Notes: a model not told the origin generated them from the letters alone. Numbered from the stretch's first letter, positions 39,229 through 49,066 are shown. The stretch: 64,000 nt of DNA from Methyloligella halotolerans (GCF_001708935.1 NZ_MASI01000001.1:124001-188000); one strand, 5' to 3'. Made by a program: numbers and translations.

Positions 39229-39564
39229 ATGATGTTGAAAGGTTTTGAAGAGTTCCAGAAGGCTGGCAAAGACGGTTTCGAGGCCAGCGTCCGTGCAATG
39301 GGCGAGTGGAGCAAAGGTGTCCAGGCCATCGCGTCTGAGATGACCGACTACTCGAAGAAGACGTTCGAAGACAGCACCCGTGCTTTCGAGCAGCTGGTCA
39401 GTGCCAAATCTGCCGAGCAGGCTTTCGAGATCCAGTCGCAGTACGCCAAGAAGGCGTATGACGATTACATGGCCGAGATGTCCAAGCTTGGCGAGATGTA
39501 TGTCGGCATGGCGCAGGACGCCTATAAGCCGATGGAAGACAGCTTCGCCAAGAAGACCTACTAG
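39229..39564 (+). CDS. Phasin family protein
   Basis: Phasins coat polyhydroxyalkanoate granules. The ATG at 39229 (or the next codon, 39232) follows GAGAGGG. The 111-residue product is almost entirely helical and amphipathic, with the phasin_2 pattern (EFQKAGKDGFEASVRAMGEW, EMTDYSKKTFEDSTRAFEQL, QSQYAKKAYDDYMAEMSKLG). The strong promoter and terminator around it suggest a highly expressed single-gene transcript. No PHA synthase or depolymerase is in the window. Confidence 0.92.
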   Translation: MMLKGFEEFQKAGKDGFEASVRAMGEWSKGVQAIASEMTDYSKKTFEDSTRAFEQLVSAKSAEQAFEIQSQYAKKAYDDYMAEMSKLGEMYVGMAQDAYKPMEDSFAKKTY

Positions 39565-39605
39565 GTCTTTTCAGCGCGATTGCCCGGAAGGGCATGAGGT
39601 AAATG

Positions 39606-39633
39606 GCCCGGGTCTCGACCCGGGCTTTTTTTT
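39606..39633 (+). terminator. Rho-independent terminator after phasin
   Basis: GCCCGGGT-CTCG-ACCCGGGC forms an 8 bp perfect stem followed by eight T residues. It lies 42 bp after the phasin stop codon. Confidence 0.95.
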
Positions 39634-39961
39634 GGCCTGGATTCGATTTGACCGCACGTATTCGTCGCCAGATCGTCATTCTCATGGCCGGCAAGATGCC
39701 TATGTTAGGATGACGGAGGTCGTCGCATCGGCGTTTACGGCAATGGCTTCGCTGTCGTGTCGGGGTTGCGCAGCTTCGCGGGATTGGCACAGGATAGGAG
39801 ACAGGAGGCTGCCGTCGTCTCGGCGAGGTCCGCCAACTGTCCGGTATGGATCCGCCAGGACGCGACGCTTGGAATGCGACACCTGAGACGCGATGGCTCG
39901 ATTGGAATTTGGCTAACGCCACTTGGAACATGAAGAACGAGACGCCACATAGAGGCTGACA
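39634..39961. other. Gene-free region upstream of clpS
   Basis: The 328 bp region has no convincing ORF. It contains short repeated CTTGGAA words near 39869 and 39923, which could be part of the clpS/clpA promoter; I cannot assign a heat-shock promoter with confidence. The last 10 bases include AGAGGCTGACA, the ribosome-binding site of clpS. Confidence 0.35.
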
Positions 39962-40294
39962 ATGGCGCGGAACGGCGAAAACGGCCGGGGCGACGACGAC
40001 ACCGGCACGAACATCATCACGAAGACTCGTCCGAAGACGAAGCGGCCCAGCTTGTACAAGGTGCTGCTTCTGAACGACGACTACACCCCTATGGACTTCG
40101 TCGTTTACGTCCTGGAGCACTTTTTCAACAAGGGCCAGGAAGAGGCGACCCAGATCATGCTGCATGTCCACCAGAAGGGCGTCGGCATCTGCGGGGTCTA
40201 CACTTACGAGGTGGCCGAGACTAAAGTGGCTCAGGTGACGAGTTTCGCGCGTCAGAACGAGCATCCGCTCCAATGCACCATGGAAAAAGAGTGA
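39962..40294 (+). CDS. clpS: ATP-dependent Clp protease adaptor ClpS
   Basis: ClpS delivers N-degron substrates to ClpA. The 110-residue product has the disordered N-terminal region and the conserved adaptor core: [20 protein letters not shown], the metal/N-end pocket around [19 protein letters not shown], and the C-terminal [16 protein letters not shown]. The clpA gene starts 9 bp downstream, so the pair is a canonical operon. Confidence 0.97.
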   Translation: MARNGENGRGDDDTGTNIITKTRPKTKRPSLYKVLLLNDDYTPMDFVVYVLEHFFNKGQEEATQIMLHVHQKGVGICGVYTYEVAETKVAQVTSFARQNEHPLQCTMEKE

Positions 40295-40303
40295 GGATCT
40301 GAC

Positions 40304-42667
40304 TTGGCTTCTTTTTCGACCAGTCTCGAACAGGCTCTGAGGCGCGCTCTCCAATACGCCAATGAGCGGAATCACGAATATGCGACGCTCGAGCATCTGC
40401 TGCTCTCGCTGATCGACGACCGCGACGCGGCCGCCGTTATGCGGGCCTGCGATGTCGATCTCGATCTGCTGCGCGACAAAGTCACCGGCTATATCGAGGA
40501 AGAGCTCGCCGGGCTTTCCGTCACCCAGCGCAGCGATGCGCAGCCGACGGCCGGCTTCCAGCGCGTCATCCACCGCGCTGTGGCCCATGTGCAGTCTTCG
40601 GGCCGGGAAGAGGTGACGGGCGCTAACGTGCTGGTTGCGATCTTCGCCGAGCGGGAGAGCCATGCGGCGTTCTTCCTGCAAGAGCAGCACATGACCCGGC
40701 TGGACGCGGTCAACTATATCAGCCACGGCATCGCCAAAAGGCCCGGTATGTCCGAGCCCCGGACCGTTCGCGGCGTGGACGACGACGCGGCGACCGTCGA
40801 GGGCGGCGAGGACAAGAAGCGCGGCGCGGACGCGCTCGAGGTCTATTGCGTGAATCTCAACGAGAAGGCCGAGGGCGGCAAGATCGATCCTCTGATCGGC
40901 CGGGCGAGCGAGATTCAGCGCACCATCCAGGTGCTATGCCGCCGGCAGAAGAACAACCCGCTCTTCGTGGGCGATCCGGGCGTCGGCAAGACGGCCATCG
41001 CCGAAGGCCTGGCGCGGCGCATCGTCATGGGCGACGTGCCGGAAGTGCTGCAGGATGCCACGATCTTCCAGCTCGACATGGGCGCGCTGCTCGCCGGCAC
41101 GCGGTATCGCGGCGATTTCGAGGAGCGGCTGAAGGCCGTGATGCGGGAGATCGAGAATTATCCCGGCGCCATCATGTTCATCGACGAGATCCACACGGTG
41201 ATCGGCGCGGGCGCGACCTCCGGCGGCGCCATGGATGCCTCCAACCTGCTGAAGCCTGCGCTTCAGAGCGGGGGGCTGCGCTGCATCGGCTCGACGACCT
41301 ACAAGGAGTATCGTCAGCATTTCGAGAAGGACCGGGCGCTCGTCCGCCGCTTCCAGAAGATCGACGTCAACGAGCCCAGCGTCTCCGATGCGATCGATAT
41401 CCTGAAGGGGCTGAAGCCTTATTTCGAGGACTTCCACAAAGTGCGCTACACCAATCAGGCGCTGCGCACGGCGGTGGAGCTGTCGGCGAAATACATCCAC
41501 GACCGGAAGCTGCCCGATAAGGCGATCGACGTGATCGACGAGACGGGCGCGTCCCTGATGTTGGTGCCTGAGAAGCAGCGGCGGAAGGTGATCGGTGTGA
41601 AAGAGGTGGAGAACACCATCGCCACCATGGCCCGCATCCCGCCGAAGACGATCTCGAAGACCGACGCGGAAGTCCTGCGCCATATCGACCGGGACCTGAA
41701 GCGGGTCGTGTTCGGCCAGGATCAGGCGATCGAGGCGCTGGGCGCGGCGATCAAGCTGTCGCGCGCCGGGCTTCGCGAGCCGGGCAAGCCGATCGGCTGC
41801 TACATGTTCTCCGGGCCCACGGGCGTCGGCAAGACCGAGGTCTCACGCCAGCTCGCCGAGCTGTTGGGCGTGGAGCTGCTCCGCTTCGACATGTCGGAGT
41901 ATATGGAGCGGCACACGGTCTCGCGCCTGATCGGTGCGCCTCCGGGCTATGTCGGGTTCGACCAGGGCGGTCTTCTGACCGATGGCGTCGACCAGCATCC
42001 GCATTGCGTGCTGCTGCTCGACGAGATCGAGAAGGCGCATCCGGATCTGTTCAATATCCTGCTGCAGGTGATGGATCACGGGAAGCTGACCGACCATAAC
42101 GGCAAGAAGGTCGACTTCCAGAACGTCATCCTGATCATGACGACCAATGCGGGCGCGACCGACCTCGCCAAGGCGGCCATCGGCTTCAACCGGTCCAAGC
42201 GGGAAGGGGACGACGAGGAGGCCATCGCGCGGATGTTCTCGCCGGAATTCCGCAACCGTCTGGATGCGGTGATCCCGTTCGCGCCGTTGGGCCAGGACGT
42301 GATCTCCAAGGTGGTCGAGAAGTTCGTCTTCCAGCTGGAAGCGCAGCTCGGCGACCGGAACATCACGATCGAGCTCACGGATGCCGCCAATCAGTGGCTG
42401 GCCGAGCGCGGCTACGACGAGAAGTTCGGCGCCCGTCCGCTGGCTCGCGTGATCCAGGAGCACATCAAAAAGCCGCTCGCCGAGGAGATCCTGTTCGGCA
42501 AGCTCCAGGGCGGCGGCATCGTCCGGGTGATCGTGGAGAAGAAGGACGGCCAGGAGGTGCTGGGCTTCGAGTTCCTCGATGCCAACGCGCCGGCCAAGCC
42601 GAAAGGCGAGGGCAAGGCCAAGCCGAAGAAGCGCAAATCATCGCGCAGCAAGGAAGAGACGGCTTAG
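40304..42667 (+). CDS. clpA: ATP-dependent Clp protease ATP-binding subunit ClpA
   Basis: ClpA unfolds proteins and feeds them to ClpP. The TTG start at 40304 follows GAGGATCTGAC. The 787-residue product has an N-terminal Clp-N domain (residues 1-140), two AAA+ domains with Walker [10 protein letters not shown] and GPTGVGKTE, and Walker B IMFIDEIH and [12 protein letters not shown]. The C-terminal tail is Lys-rich ([17 protein letters not shown]). ClpP is not in the window. Confidence 0.97.
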   Translation: MASFSTSLEQALRRALQYANERNHEYATLEHLLLSLIDDRDAAAVMRACDVDLDLLRDKVTGYIEEELAGLSVTQRSDAQPTAGFQRVIHRAVAHVQSSGREEVTGANVLVAIFAERESHAAFFLQEQHMTRLDAVNYISHGIAKRPGMSEPRTVRGVDDDAATVEGGEDKKRGADALEVYCVNLNEKAEGGKIDPLIGRASEIQRTIQVLCRRQKNNPLFVGDPGVGKTAIAEGLARRIVMGDVPEVLQDATIFQLDMGALLAGTRYRGDFEERLKAVMREIENYPGAIMFIDEIHTVIGAGATSGGAMDASNLLKPALQSGGLRCIGSTTYKEYRQHFEKDRALVRRFQKIDVNEPSVSDAIDILKGLKPYFEDFHKVRYTNQALRTAVELSAKYIHDRKLPDKAIDVIDETGASLMLVPEKQRRKVIGVKEVENTIATMARIPPKTISKTDAEVLRHIDRDLKRVVFGQDQAIEALGAAIKLSRAGLREPGKPIGCYMFSGPTGVGKTEVSRQLAELLGVELLRFDMSEYMERHTVSRLIGAPPGYVGFDQGGLLTDGVDQHPHCVLLLDEIEKAHPDLFNILLQVMDHGKLTDHNGKKVDFQNVILIMTTNAGATDLAKAAIGFNRSKREGDDEEAIARMFSPEFRNRLDAVIPFAPLGQDVISKVVEKFVFQLEAQLGDRNITIELTDAANQWLAERGYDEKFGARPLARVIQEHIKKPLAEEILFGKLQGGGIVRVIVEKKDGQEVLGFEFLDANAPAKPKGEGKAKPKKRKSSRSKEETA

Positions 42668-42690
42668 CGGCTCGCCTCAGAGAAGATCGA

Positions 42691-42727
42691 AAAGGCCCGG
42701 CCTCGCGAAAGCGGCGCCGGGCTTTTT
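42691..42727 (+). terminator. Rho-independent terminator after clpA
   Basis: The inverted repeat GGCCCGGC ... GCCGGGC sits 24 bp after the clpA stop, with a GCGAAAGC loop core and a TTTTTT run after it. Confidence 0.9.
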
Positions 42728-42750
42728 TGTTGGCTGGGCTCTCGCCAGGT

Positions 42751-42846
42751 GTCATTGCCCGGCTTGACCGGGCAATCCAGTAATCATCGCCGCATGGTGA
42801 CCGCTGACTTCATGGGTTACTGGATCCCGGCTTTCGCCGGGATGAC
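42751..42846. repeat. Imperfect inverted-repeat intergenic element
   Basis: GTCATTGCCCGGCTTGACCG, continuing into GGCAATCCAGTAA, is mirrored by TTACTGGATCCCGGCTTTCG with CCGGGATGAC at the right end. Each arm is itself a small hairpin (GCCCGG-CTTGA-CCGGGC on the left). Such CCGG-CTTGACC elements are widespread in alphaproteobacterial genomes as dispersed palindromic repeats; a partial relative is seen near 63295. It lies between clpA and a HIT gene and follows the clpA terminator. Confidence 0.7.
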
Positions 42847-42873
42847 GTAGTTGTTTGCGGAAGCGCTCGACCT

Positions 42874-43290
42874 CTAAAGCGCCGCCCGGATCGTCTCGGC
42901 AGTCTTAGCGAGCTCGTCCTGGTCGGCCATGTCGCCGGCATGGGGCTTGAGGTCGACGCCTTCTTTCCGGGGCACGATGTGGAAGTGGAGGTGGAAGACG
43001 GTCTGGCCGGCGGCCGCCCCGTTGAACTGCTGGATCAGAACGCCGTCGGCGCCGGCAGCGTCGCGAATCTTGGGCGCGAGCGTCTGGACCACCGCCATGG
43101 TCTTGGCCAACACATCAGGCGAGACGTCGAACAGGTTCTCGGTTTCGGCCTTCGGGATCACCAGGGTGTGGCCTTCGGAGCGGGGCATGATGTCGAGAAA
43201 GGCGAGGGTGTTCTCGTCCTCGTAGATCTTATGGCAGGGGATCTCCCCCTTCAGCATCTTGGCGAAGATATTGTCCGGATCGTAAGCCAT
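42874..43290 (-). CDS. HIT (histidine triad) family nucleotide hydrolase
   Basis: HIT proteins hydrolyse phosphoramidate or adenylyl bonds. The 138-residue product has the N-terminal DNIFAKMLKGEIPCHKIYED, the strand TLAFLDIMPRSEGHTLVIPK, and the triad HLHFHIVPR near residue 100. It is the last gene of a minus-strand group (RidA, GDPD, FemAB-like, HIT). Confidence 0.93.
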   Translation of the reverse strand: MAYDPDNIFAKMLKGEIPCHKIYEDENTLAFLDIMPRSEGHTLVIPKAETENLFDVSPDVLAKTMAVVQTLAPKIRDAAGADGVLIQQFNGAAAGQTVFHLHFHIVPRKEGVDLKPHAGDMADQDELAKTAETIRAAL

Positions 43291-43379
43291 GCGCGCCCTC
43301 CCTCAAGCGTCCGAATGATTGCCCGGGTTTTGACATTTGCCTAGGGCCGGCGCAACGCACGGCTGCGCTTTTCGGGCGC

Positions 43380-44585
43380 TTACGACCCGCCGTCTTTCTT
43401 GTAGGGGCTTTCCTCGGACAGGAAGGCCATCTCGTGGGTCACGGCGGCACGCTCGCGTTTCAGGAAATCGGCGACAGCTCGGGCGAGGGCTGCGTCACGG
43501 CAATAATGGACGCTGTAGGTCTCGGTCGGGAGGTAGCCGCGGGCGAGCTTGTGCTCGCCTTGGGCGCCGGCCTCGACAGTCTTCAAGCCGTGGCGAATAG
43601 CGAAGTCGATGGCCTGGTAATAGCAGATCTCGAAATGCAGATAGGGATGGTGCTCGGTGCAACCCCAGTAGCGGCCGAACAGCGTATCGACCCCGATCAC
43701 GTTGAGGGCGCCGGCGATGTAACGGCCCTCCCGCTTGGCGAAGACCAGCAGCAGATCGTCGGCCATGGTCTCGCCGATCATGGAGAAGAAGGCGCGGTTC
43801 AGATAGGGGCGGCCCCATTTGCGCGCGCCGGTGTCCTGATAGAATTCGTAGAAGGCGTCCCAATGGGCCTCGGTGAGGTCGGCGCCCGTGACCCATTCGA
43901 TCTCGATGCCGTTCTCCACCGCCTGGCGACGCTCCTTTCGCAGGGCCTTGCGCTTGCGAGAGGCCAGCGCGTCGAGGAAGCCGTCGAAACTCTCGTAGCC
44001 CTGGTTCCGCCAGTGGAACTGCTGGTCGGTTCGCTGGAGGAAGCCGATCTCGCCCGCAAGCTCCCATTCGGGGCGGGTGAGGAAGGTGATGTGGAGCGAC
44101 GAGACGTCGAGCTGCTCGGTGAAGCCGGCCGCGGCGCGCAACAGCAGGTTCTGGCGCTCGGCGCGGTCCGGCCCGTCGCGGACCAGCAGCCGCGGGCCCG
44201 TGACGGGAGTGAAGGGAACGCTCGCCTGGAGCTTGGGATAGTAGTCGCCGCCCGCCCGCTCATACGCATCGGCCCAGCCGTGGTCGAAGACGTATTCGCC
44301 CATGGAATGGGCCTTCAGATAGCAGGGCATGACGCCTTCGATCTCGCCGTCGGGCGATTCCAGGACGAGATGGCGGGGCAGCCAGCCGGTATCGGCGCAG
44401 GCGGAGCCGGAGGCTTCCAGAGCGTGCAAAAAAGCGTGGGCGAGGAAGGGGTTGCGGCGGCGGCCTAAAACTTCGATTCCGGTCGCGTCCAGGGGAATGC
44501 CTTCGGCGCAGGCGTCCCAGGTTTCGGGGTCGATCTCGGCCACGCCTGCGATGGCGCGCACGACGATATTTTCGATGTCACCCAA
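43380..44585 (-). CDS. FemAB-like / DUF482 GNAT-superfamily protein
   Basis: The 401-residue product matches the bacterial FemAB_like (DUF482, PF04339) family: the PFLAHAFLHALEASGSACA N-terminus, YYPKLQASVPFTPVTGPRLL, RNQGYESFDGFLDALASRKR, the acyltransferase-like LFGRYWGCTEHHPYLHFE and YQAIDFAIRHGLKTVEAGAQ segments, and the C-terminal LKRERAAVTHEM. The family is thought to be related to peptidyl/aminoacyl transfer, but the substrate is unknown. Confidence 0.85.
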   Translation of the reverse strand: MGDIENIVVRAIAGVAEIDPETWDACAEGIPLDATGIEVLGRRRNPFLAHAFLHALEASGSACADTGWLPRHLVLESPDGEIEGVMPCYLKAHSMGEYVFDHGWADAYERAGGDYYPKLQASVPFTPVTGPRLLVRDGPDRAERQNLLLRAAAGFTEQLDVSSLHITFLTRPEWELAGEIGFLQRTDQQFHWRNQGYESFDGFLDALASRKRKALRKERRQAVENGIEIEWVTGADLTEAHWDAFYEFYQDTGARKWGRPYLNRAFFSMIGETMADDLLLVFAKREGRYIAGALNVIGVDTLFGRYWGCTEHHPYLHFEICYYQAIDFAIRHGLKTVEAGAQGEHKLARGYLPTETYSVHYCRDAALARAVADFLKRERAAVTHEMAFLSEESPYKKDGGS

Positions 44586-44602
44586 AGGTTTGCGGTCTCA
44601 GG

Positions 44603-45352
44603 CTAAGGCCTGATCTCCTCGAAAATCATGGCGTCGGCGAGCGCTTCGGCCTTGGCACGTTGGAACTCCGTCCGCACGGTCCAGGTCAGAAGCGGCAGGC
44701 CCCACCACCGCGCCAGCCGGGTGGCGAAGGTCGGCAAGGCCTGGATATCGTATGCAATGAAATGGGGTTTGGCGATGGAGGCGGTCAAGAGGTGGCGCAT
44801 GGCGAAGCGCTGCCAGATGCCGATCTGCTTCTGGAAGCTCCGCCGTGACATCCATTCGGAGACGAGGCCGCGGGGCAGGTCCGGTGCGAGACGGCGGAAG
44901 GCCGCGACGCACCACGGGTCGAAGGACATGATGGCGACCGGACCGTTATAGTTGCGGAGGGCTTCGGCGATGTTGGCCTCATAACGCCGGTCCCGGTTCC
45001 ACTCGCTCTTGATTTCCAGGATCAGCGGTGCGCGACCTGCGACCAGGTCGAGAAGCTCGGGCAGGGTGAGGATACGGTCGCCGGTCCCCCGCATCGCGAG
45101 CTGGCGCAAGGTCTCCACGTCGTGGTCGGCGACCTTGCCTTCGCCTTCGGTAAGCCGCTCCAGGGTCTCGTCGTGGAAGACCACGGGGACATGGCCGCGG
45201 GCCGCCCGGAGATCGACCTCCATGCCGAACCCGGCGGCGATGGCCGCCTCCACAGCGGAGGCGGTGTTCTCGACAATGCCGGTTTGCCGATCGTGCAAAC
45301 CGCGATGGGCGATGGGCCTCTTCAGCCAGTCGAGCCCACCGCTATAAGCCAT
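44603..45352 (-). CDS. Glycerophosphodiester phosphodiesterase
   Basis: GDPDs hydrolyse glycerophosphodiesters to glycerol-3-phosphate and an alcohol. I use ATG 45352 (an in-frame TTG-type extension upstream is unlikely). The 249-residue TIM-barrel protein has the AHRG motif, NTASAVEAAIAAG, the metal ligands in GMEVDLR, and VVFHDETLERLTEGEG. It has no signal peptide, so it is cytoplasmic. The FemAB-like gene follows 17 bp downstream. Confidence 0.92.
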   Translation of the reverse strand: MAYSGGLDWLKRPIAHRGLHDRQTGIVENTASAVEAAIAAGFGMEVDLRAARGHVPVVFHDETLERLTEGEGKVADHDVETLRQLAMRGTGDRILTLPELLDLVAGRAPLILEIKSEWNRDRRYEANIAEALRNYNGPVAIMSFDPWCVAAFRRLAPDLPRGLVSEWMSRRSFQKQIGIWQRFAMRHLLTASIAKPHFIAYDIQALPTFATRLARWWGLPLLTWTVRTEFQRAKAEALADAMIFEEIRP

Positions 45353-45394
45353 TGTGCTGGAGTCCAATTTCGCTCCGAGTCTTGCCCCGGGAGC

Positions 45395-45859
45395 CTATTC
45401 GATCGCGAAGATTGCATCGATCTCGACGGCGGCGCCGAGCGGCAGGCTCGAGCAGCCGACGGCGGCGCGCGTGTGGCGCCCCTTATCGCCCAGGATCTCG
45501 ACCAGCAAATCGGACGCCCCGTTCACGACCTTAGGATGATCGGTGAAGTCGGCGGTCGAATTGACGAAACCGCTGAGGCGGACCGCCTGGGCGATGCGAT
45601 CGAGGTCGCCCAGCGCGTTCTTGGCCTGGGCCAGGATGTTCATGAGGCAGATGCCGGCGGCCTCCATGCCGTCTTCCACGTCGAGACCGCTGCCGAGTTG
45701 TCCCGTCACCGCGACCTTGCCGTCGCGCATGGGAAGCTGTCCGGAGACGTAGAGGAAGCCGTTGATATGCAGGAAGGGGACGTAGTTGGCCACGGGGCTT
45801 GCGACCTCTGGCAGAGCGAGGTTGAGCGCCTTGAGCCGTGCTTCGATTTCTCCCGTCAT
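45395..45859 (-). CDS. RidA family protein
   Basis: RidA-like enzymes hydrolyse reactive enamines/imines from PLP enzymes. I choose ATG 45859 because GCGGAAGGATCC precedes it and MTGEIEARLKAL is typical; the frame is open further upstream. The 154-residue product has the core VPFLHINGFLYVSGQLPMRD, NILAQAKNALGDLDRI and RAAVGCSSLPLGAAVEIDAI. The Arg expected in the strict RidA active-site motif is replaced, in line with the RidA-like subgroup. It is upstream of the GDPD gene. Confidence 0.9.
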   Translation of the reverse strand: MTGEIEARLKALNLALPEVASPVANYVPFLHINGFLYVSGQLPMRDGKVAVTGQLGSGLDVEDGMEAAGICLMNILAQAKNALGDLDRIAQAVRLSGFVNSTADFTDHPKVVNGASDLLVEILGDKGRHTRAAVGCSSLPLGAAVEIDAIFAIE

Positions 45860-46051
45860 GGATCCTTCCGCATCTTCTCGAATGGTATTCGCGTGGGTGG
45901 TGCACCGCTCTCCCGGCGGGTCCTCAGGACCATGATTCAAAACCCCGAAAGGCGCAAGACGCATCGCGAAGCTCTTGTAGATGCTGAGCGTTGGTGCGAC
46001 AAACCACGAAGTCGTGGGCTACCGGCCAGCCCGTTCAGGAGGTGTGTCTCG

Positions 46052-46927
46052 TTGCCGTTCGCCATGTTCCGACACGTTCCCGATACCGTCCGTGTGCTGA
46101 CGCTTGCCGCGCTACTCTGCGGCGCTTCCTTGGCAAGCTCCATGGCGGGATCCATGGCAGCCAGCGCCGAAGAGGTGACGCTGCAGCCCCACCGCGCGAT
46201 TTACGAGATGCGGCTTTCGGATGCGCGTTCGGCCTCGGGCATCGTGGGTGTCGACGGCCGGATGGTCTACGAGTTCTCCGGGTCCGAATGCGAGGGCTAC
46301 ACCCTCAATATGCGCATGGTCACGCAAATGACCGACAGCCAAGGCGAAACCAATCTGACGGATCTGCGCTCCTCGACCTGGGAGGAGGGCCACGGCAACA
46401 AGTTCCGCTTCCAGTCGGCCCAGTATCTGAATGACAAGCTCGGCGACGTCACCATGGGCCGGGCTTTGCGGCAGACGCCGAACGAGGTGCAGGTGCGGCT
46501 GACCCAGCCGGCCCAGGCCGAACTCAATCTTTCGCCGAAGGTGCTGTTTCCGACCCAGCACAGCCTGGCGGTGATCGATGCGGCCAAGGCGGGCAGGTCC
46601 ATGCTCGAGGCCGAGCTTTATGACGGCTCGGAGCAAGGCCAGAAGGTCTACGACACGACCTCGTTCATCGGCGACGCGCGCCCCCCCGGAAGCGACAAGG
46701 ATCTCGAGGCGCCGGCGAAGGAGCGGGGGCTCGACAAGCTGCGGTCGTGGCCGATCTCCATCGGCTATTTCGAGACCAAGGGAGGGGACCTGACACCCGC
46801 CTATCAGATCGATTTTCTGCTGTACGAAAATGGCGTGAGCCGAAAGCTTCAGATCGATTACGGCGACTTCTCAATCGAGGGAAACCTGAGCCAATTGGAG
46901 TATCTTCAGAAAGATACTTGCGATTGA
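46052..46927 (+). CDS. EipB/DUF1849 family cell-envelope protein
   Basis: EipB proteins are periplasmic beta-spiral proteins needed for envelope integrity in Brucella. The TTG at 46052 follows AGGAGGT by 8 bases and is the better start; ATG 46064 is the alternative. The precursor (291 residues) has a signal peptide ending near SMAAS-A (about residue 35-40). The mature part begins EEVTLQPHRAIYEMRLSDAR and carries the family features SEGYTLNMR-like strand, SSTWEEGHGNKFRFQSAQY, and LLYENGVSRKLQIDYGDFSI, with Cys residues near the start and end (SGSECEGY; KDTCD). Confidence 0.9.
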   Translation: MPFAMFRHVPDTVRVLTLAALLCGASLASSMAGSMAASAEEVTLQPHRAIYEMRLSDARSASGIVGVDGRMVYEFSGSECEGYTLNMRMVTQMTDSQGETNLTDLRSSTWEEGHGNKFRFQSAQYLNDKLGDVTMGRALRQTPNEVQVRLTQPAQAELNLSPKVLFPTQHSLAVIDAAKAGRSMLEAELYDGSEQGQKVYDTTSFIGDARPPGSDKDLEAPAKERGLDKLRSWPISIGYFETKGGDLTPAYQIDFLLYENGVSRKLQIDYGDFSIEGNLSQLEYLQKDTCD

Positions 46928-46950
46928 ACAGATGCCCGGCCATCGTGACG

Positions 46951-46984
46951 AGGCTTCGCGATCGATCGAACTTCGCCTTTTTTA
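46951..46984 (+). terminator. Probable rho-independent terminator after EipB-family gene
   Basis: AGGC ... GCCT with an inner TTCG / CGAA pairing and an ATCGATCG core forms a bulged stem followed by TTTTTTATT. It lies 24 bp after the stop codon. Confidence 0.65.
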
Positions 46985-47147
46985 TTAAGGCCTAAAGGGT
47001 TTGGTTACCGGTGCTGGTGTCCAATCGGGGACAACAGGACGAGGGAACCCACACATGTTTTGGACGGCTTGGCCGCAATCCGGCGAGACTGGGCAAACCA
47101 GTCGCGTCAACGCGGTAGAAGAAAGCGTCCCGCCAGGGCTGAAGTTC

Positions 47148-47522
47148 ATGAGCAAAACTGTACTGATCGTGGAAGACAACGAGCTCAATATGAAGCTGTT
47201 TCACGATCTCCTCGACGCTCATGGCTATGAGACCTTGCAGACGCGCAATGGTATGGAAGCGCTTTCATTGGCGCGTGAGCATCGGCCGGATCTTATTCTG
47301 ATGGATATCCAGCTGCCGGAGGTTTCCGGGCTGGAAGTCACCAAATGGCTGAAGGAAGACGACAGCCTTCGGCAGATCCCGGTGGTCGCCGTCACGGCAT
47401 TTGCCATGAAGGGCGACGAAGAGCGGATTCGCGAGGGAGGTTGCGAGGCTTACATCTCCAAGCCAATCTCTGTTGCGACCTTCATCGATACGGTGAAGCA
47501 GTTTATAGGCGAAGCCCACTAG
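47148..47522 (+). CDS. divK: Single-domain response regulator DivK
   Basis: DivK is a cell-cycle response regulator acting between DivJ/PleC and DivL/CckA. ATG 47148 yields a 124-residue REC domain: [19 protein letters not shown], phosphoacceptor Asp in [15 protein letters not shown], Thr in [16 protein letters not shown], Lys in [10 protein letters not shown]. There is no output domain. The adjacent pleD is 7 bp downstream, the arrangement known from Caulobacter and other alphaproteobacteria. In-frame sequence upstream to 47001 is not conserved. Confidence 0.97.
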   Translation: MSKTVLIVEDNELNMKLFHDLLDAHGYETLQTRNGMEALSLAREHRPDLILMDIQLPEVSGLEVTKWLKEDDSLRQIPVVAVTAFAMKGDEERIREGGCEAYISKPISVATFIDTVKQFIGEAH

Positions 47523-47529
47523 GAGCGCC

Positions 47530-48903
47530 ATGACGGCCCGTATTCTCGTCGTCGACGACATCGATACAAACGTCAAGCTGCTGGAAGCCCGGTTGACCGC
47601 CGACTACTTCGAGGTGGCTTGCGCCTATAGCGGACCGGAGGCGCTGCAGATCTGCGCACGGGAACGCATCGATATCGTCTTGCTCGACGTGATGATGCCC
47701 GGCATGGACGGGTTCGAGGTCTGCCGCCGGTTGAAGGCGGAGCCGCGCTCTCAGCATATTCCGGTGATCATGATCACCGCGCTTGATCAGCCGGCCGACA
47801 AGCTGCAGGGGCTGGAGGCGGGCGCCGACGACTTTCTCACCAAGCCGGTCGACGATGTCGCCCTGATCACGCGGGTCAAGAACCTCGCGCGGCTCAAGAT
47901 GCTGACCGATGAGATGCTCATGCGTGCTTCGACGGGCTCGCAGATGGGCATGTCCGCGATCGGCGAGAGCGAGCTTCAGCAGCTCTCCGATAGCGGCAAG
48001 ATCCTCCTGGTCGAAGACCGCCCTTCGGCGGCGGAGCGGATCATCGAGGCCTTGAAGCCCCATTACAACGTCGAGCTGGAGAGCGACCCGTCCCGCGCAT
48101 TGCTGGAGCTGCCCGACGCCGGCTACGACCTGATGATCGTCAGTCTCGGTCTGCAGCATGCCGACGGCTTGCGTCTCTGCTCGCAGGTCCGATCCCTGGA
48201 CCGCACACGGCATCTGCCGATCCTGATCATCGTGGAGGAGGGGGAGAACGCCCGGCTTCTGCGCGGTCTCGATATCGGCGTCAACGACTACATCACGCGC
48301 CCGATCGATCCGGCCGAGCTGCTCGCCCGGGTCCGCACCCAGATCAAGCGGAAGCGCTACGTGCAGTATCTCCGCACCCGGCTGGAAGAGTCGGTGGAGA
48401 TGGCCGTGCTCGATCCGCTGACTGCGCTCCATAACCGGCGTTACATGAACAGCCACCTCTCCACGCTGTTCGACGAATCCGCCCAGAGCGGGCGGCCGCT
48501 TTCGGTGCTGGTCATCGACATCGACCATTTCAAGTCGGTGAACGATACCCACGGCCATGACGTCGGCGATCTGGTGCTGAAGGATTTCGCCACCCGCGTC
48601 CGCCGCAACATCCGCGGCATCGACCTCGCCTGCCGCATGGGGGGCGAGGAGTTCGTCGTGGTGATGCCCGATACGGACATCGCGAATGCCTATAAGGTCG
48701 CCGAACGGCTCCGCCTGGCGATCGCGGAGGTTCCGTTCTCCTGCGGCGAGGGCGACAGCAAGCTCGACATTACGGCGAGCATGGGCGTGGCCACATTCGA
48801 GTTTCCGGAAGACACGCCAGAGATCATTCTCCGACGGGCGGATCAGGCGCTTTACTGCGCCAAGCGGGACGGCCGGAACAAGGTCGTGGCAGACGCCGCG
48901 TAG
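47530..48903 (+). CDS. pleD: Diguanylate cyclase response regulator PleD
   Basis: PleD makes cyclic di-GMP upon phosphorylation and drives the swarmer-to-stalked transition. The 457-residue product has REC1 (ILVVDDIDTNVKLLEARL, Asp in IVLLDVMMPGMDGF), a degenerate REC2 (ILLVEDRPSAAERIIEAL) and a GGDEF domain with the intact catalytic motif GGEEF in RMGGEEFVVVMPDTD. An RxxD inhibitory site (RVRTQ...) was not resolved. It is co-transcribed with divK. Confidence 0.97.
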   Translation: MTARILVVDDIDTNVKLLEARLTADYFEVACAYSGPEALQICARERIDIVLLDVMMPGMDGFEVCRRLKAEPRSQHIPVIMITALDQPADKLQGLEAGADDFLTKPVDDVALITRVKNLARLKMLTDEMLMRASTGSQMGMSAIGESELQQLSDSGKILLVEDRPSAAERIIEALKPHYNVELESDPSRALLELPDAGYDLMIVSLGLQHADGLRLCSQVRSLDRTRHLPILIIVEEGENARLLRGLDIGVNDYITRPIDPAELLARVRTQIKRKRYVQYLRTRLEESVEMAVLDPLTALHNRRYMNSHLSTLFDESAQSGRPLSVLVIDIDHFKSVNDTHGHDVGDLVLKDFATRVRRNIRGIDLACRMGGEEFVVVMPDTDIANAYKVAERLRLAIAEVPFSCGEGDSKLDITASMGVATFEFPEDTPEIILRRADQALYCAKRDGRNKVVADAA

Positions 48904-49036
48904 CTCTGGCGCGCGGCTTCAGTTCAAGACAGACTACCGCCGCTGATGGACTAGGCGAATCGCTTTGCGGTTCTCGCCCCGTCAATAGTTGACTTCGCAC
49001 GACTTATTTCGGGAAATGAGGCGTTTCGCCCAACGC

Positions 49037-49066
49037 TTTACAATGACTAATATTTTAGCGTATTAA
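49037..49066 (+). promoter_or_regulatory. Candidate sigma-70 promoter upstream of structured region
   Basis: TTTACA (49037-49042) and TATTAA (49061-49066), 18 bp apart, sit in the only AT-rich block of the region. A TTAA-N7-ATAA arrangement (49063-49077), one mismatch from the CtrA box TTAA-N7-TTAA, overlaps the -10 element. This is pattern-based and unproven. Confidence 0.45.

Noticed and set aside
39866..39930. Sigma-32 heat-shock promoter upstream of clpS
   Set aside because: CTTGGAA words are present but no matching -10 element at the right distance was found.
46985..47010. CtrA-box upstream of divK
   Set aside because: TTAA at 46985 lacks a second TTAA at the required spacing.
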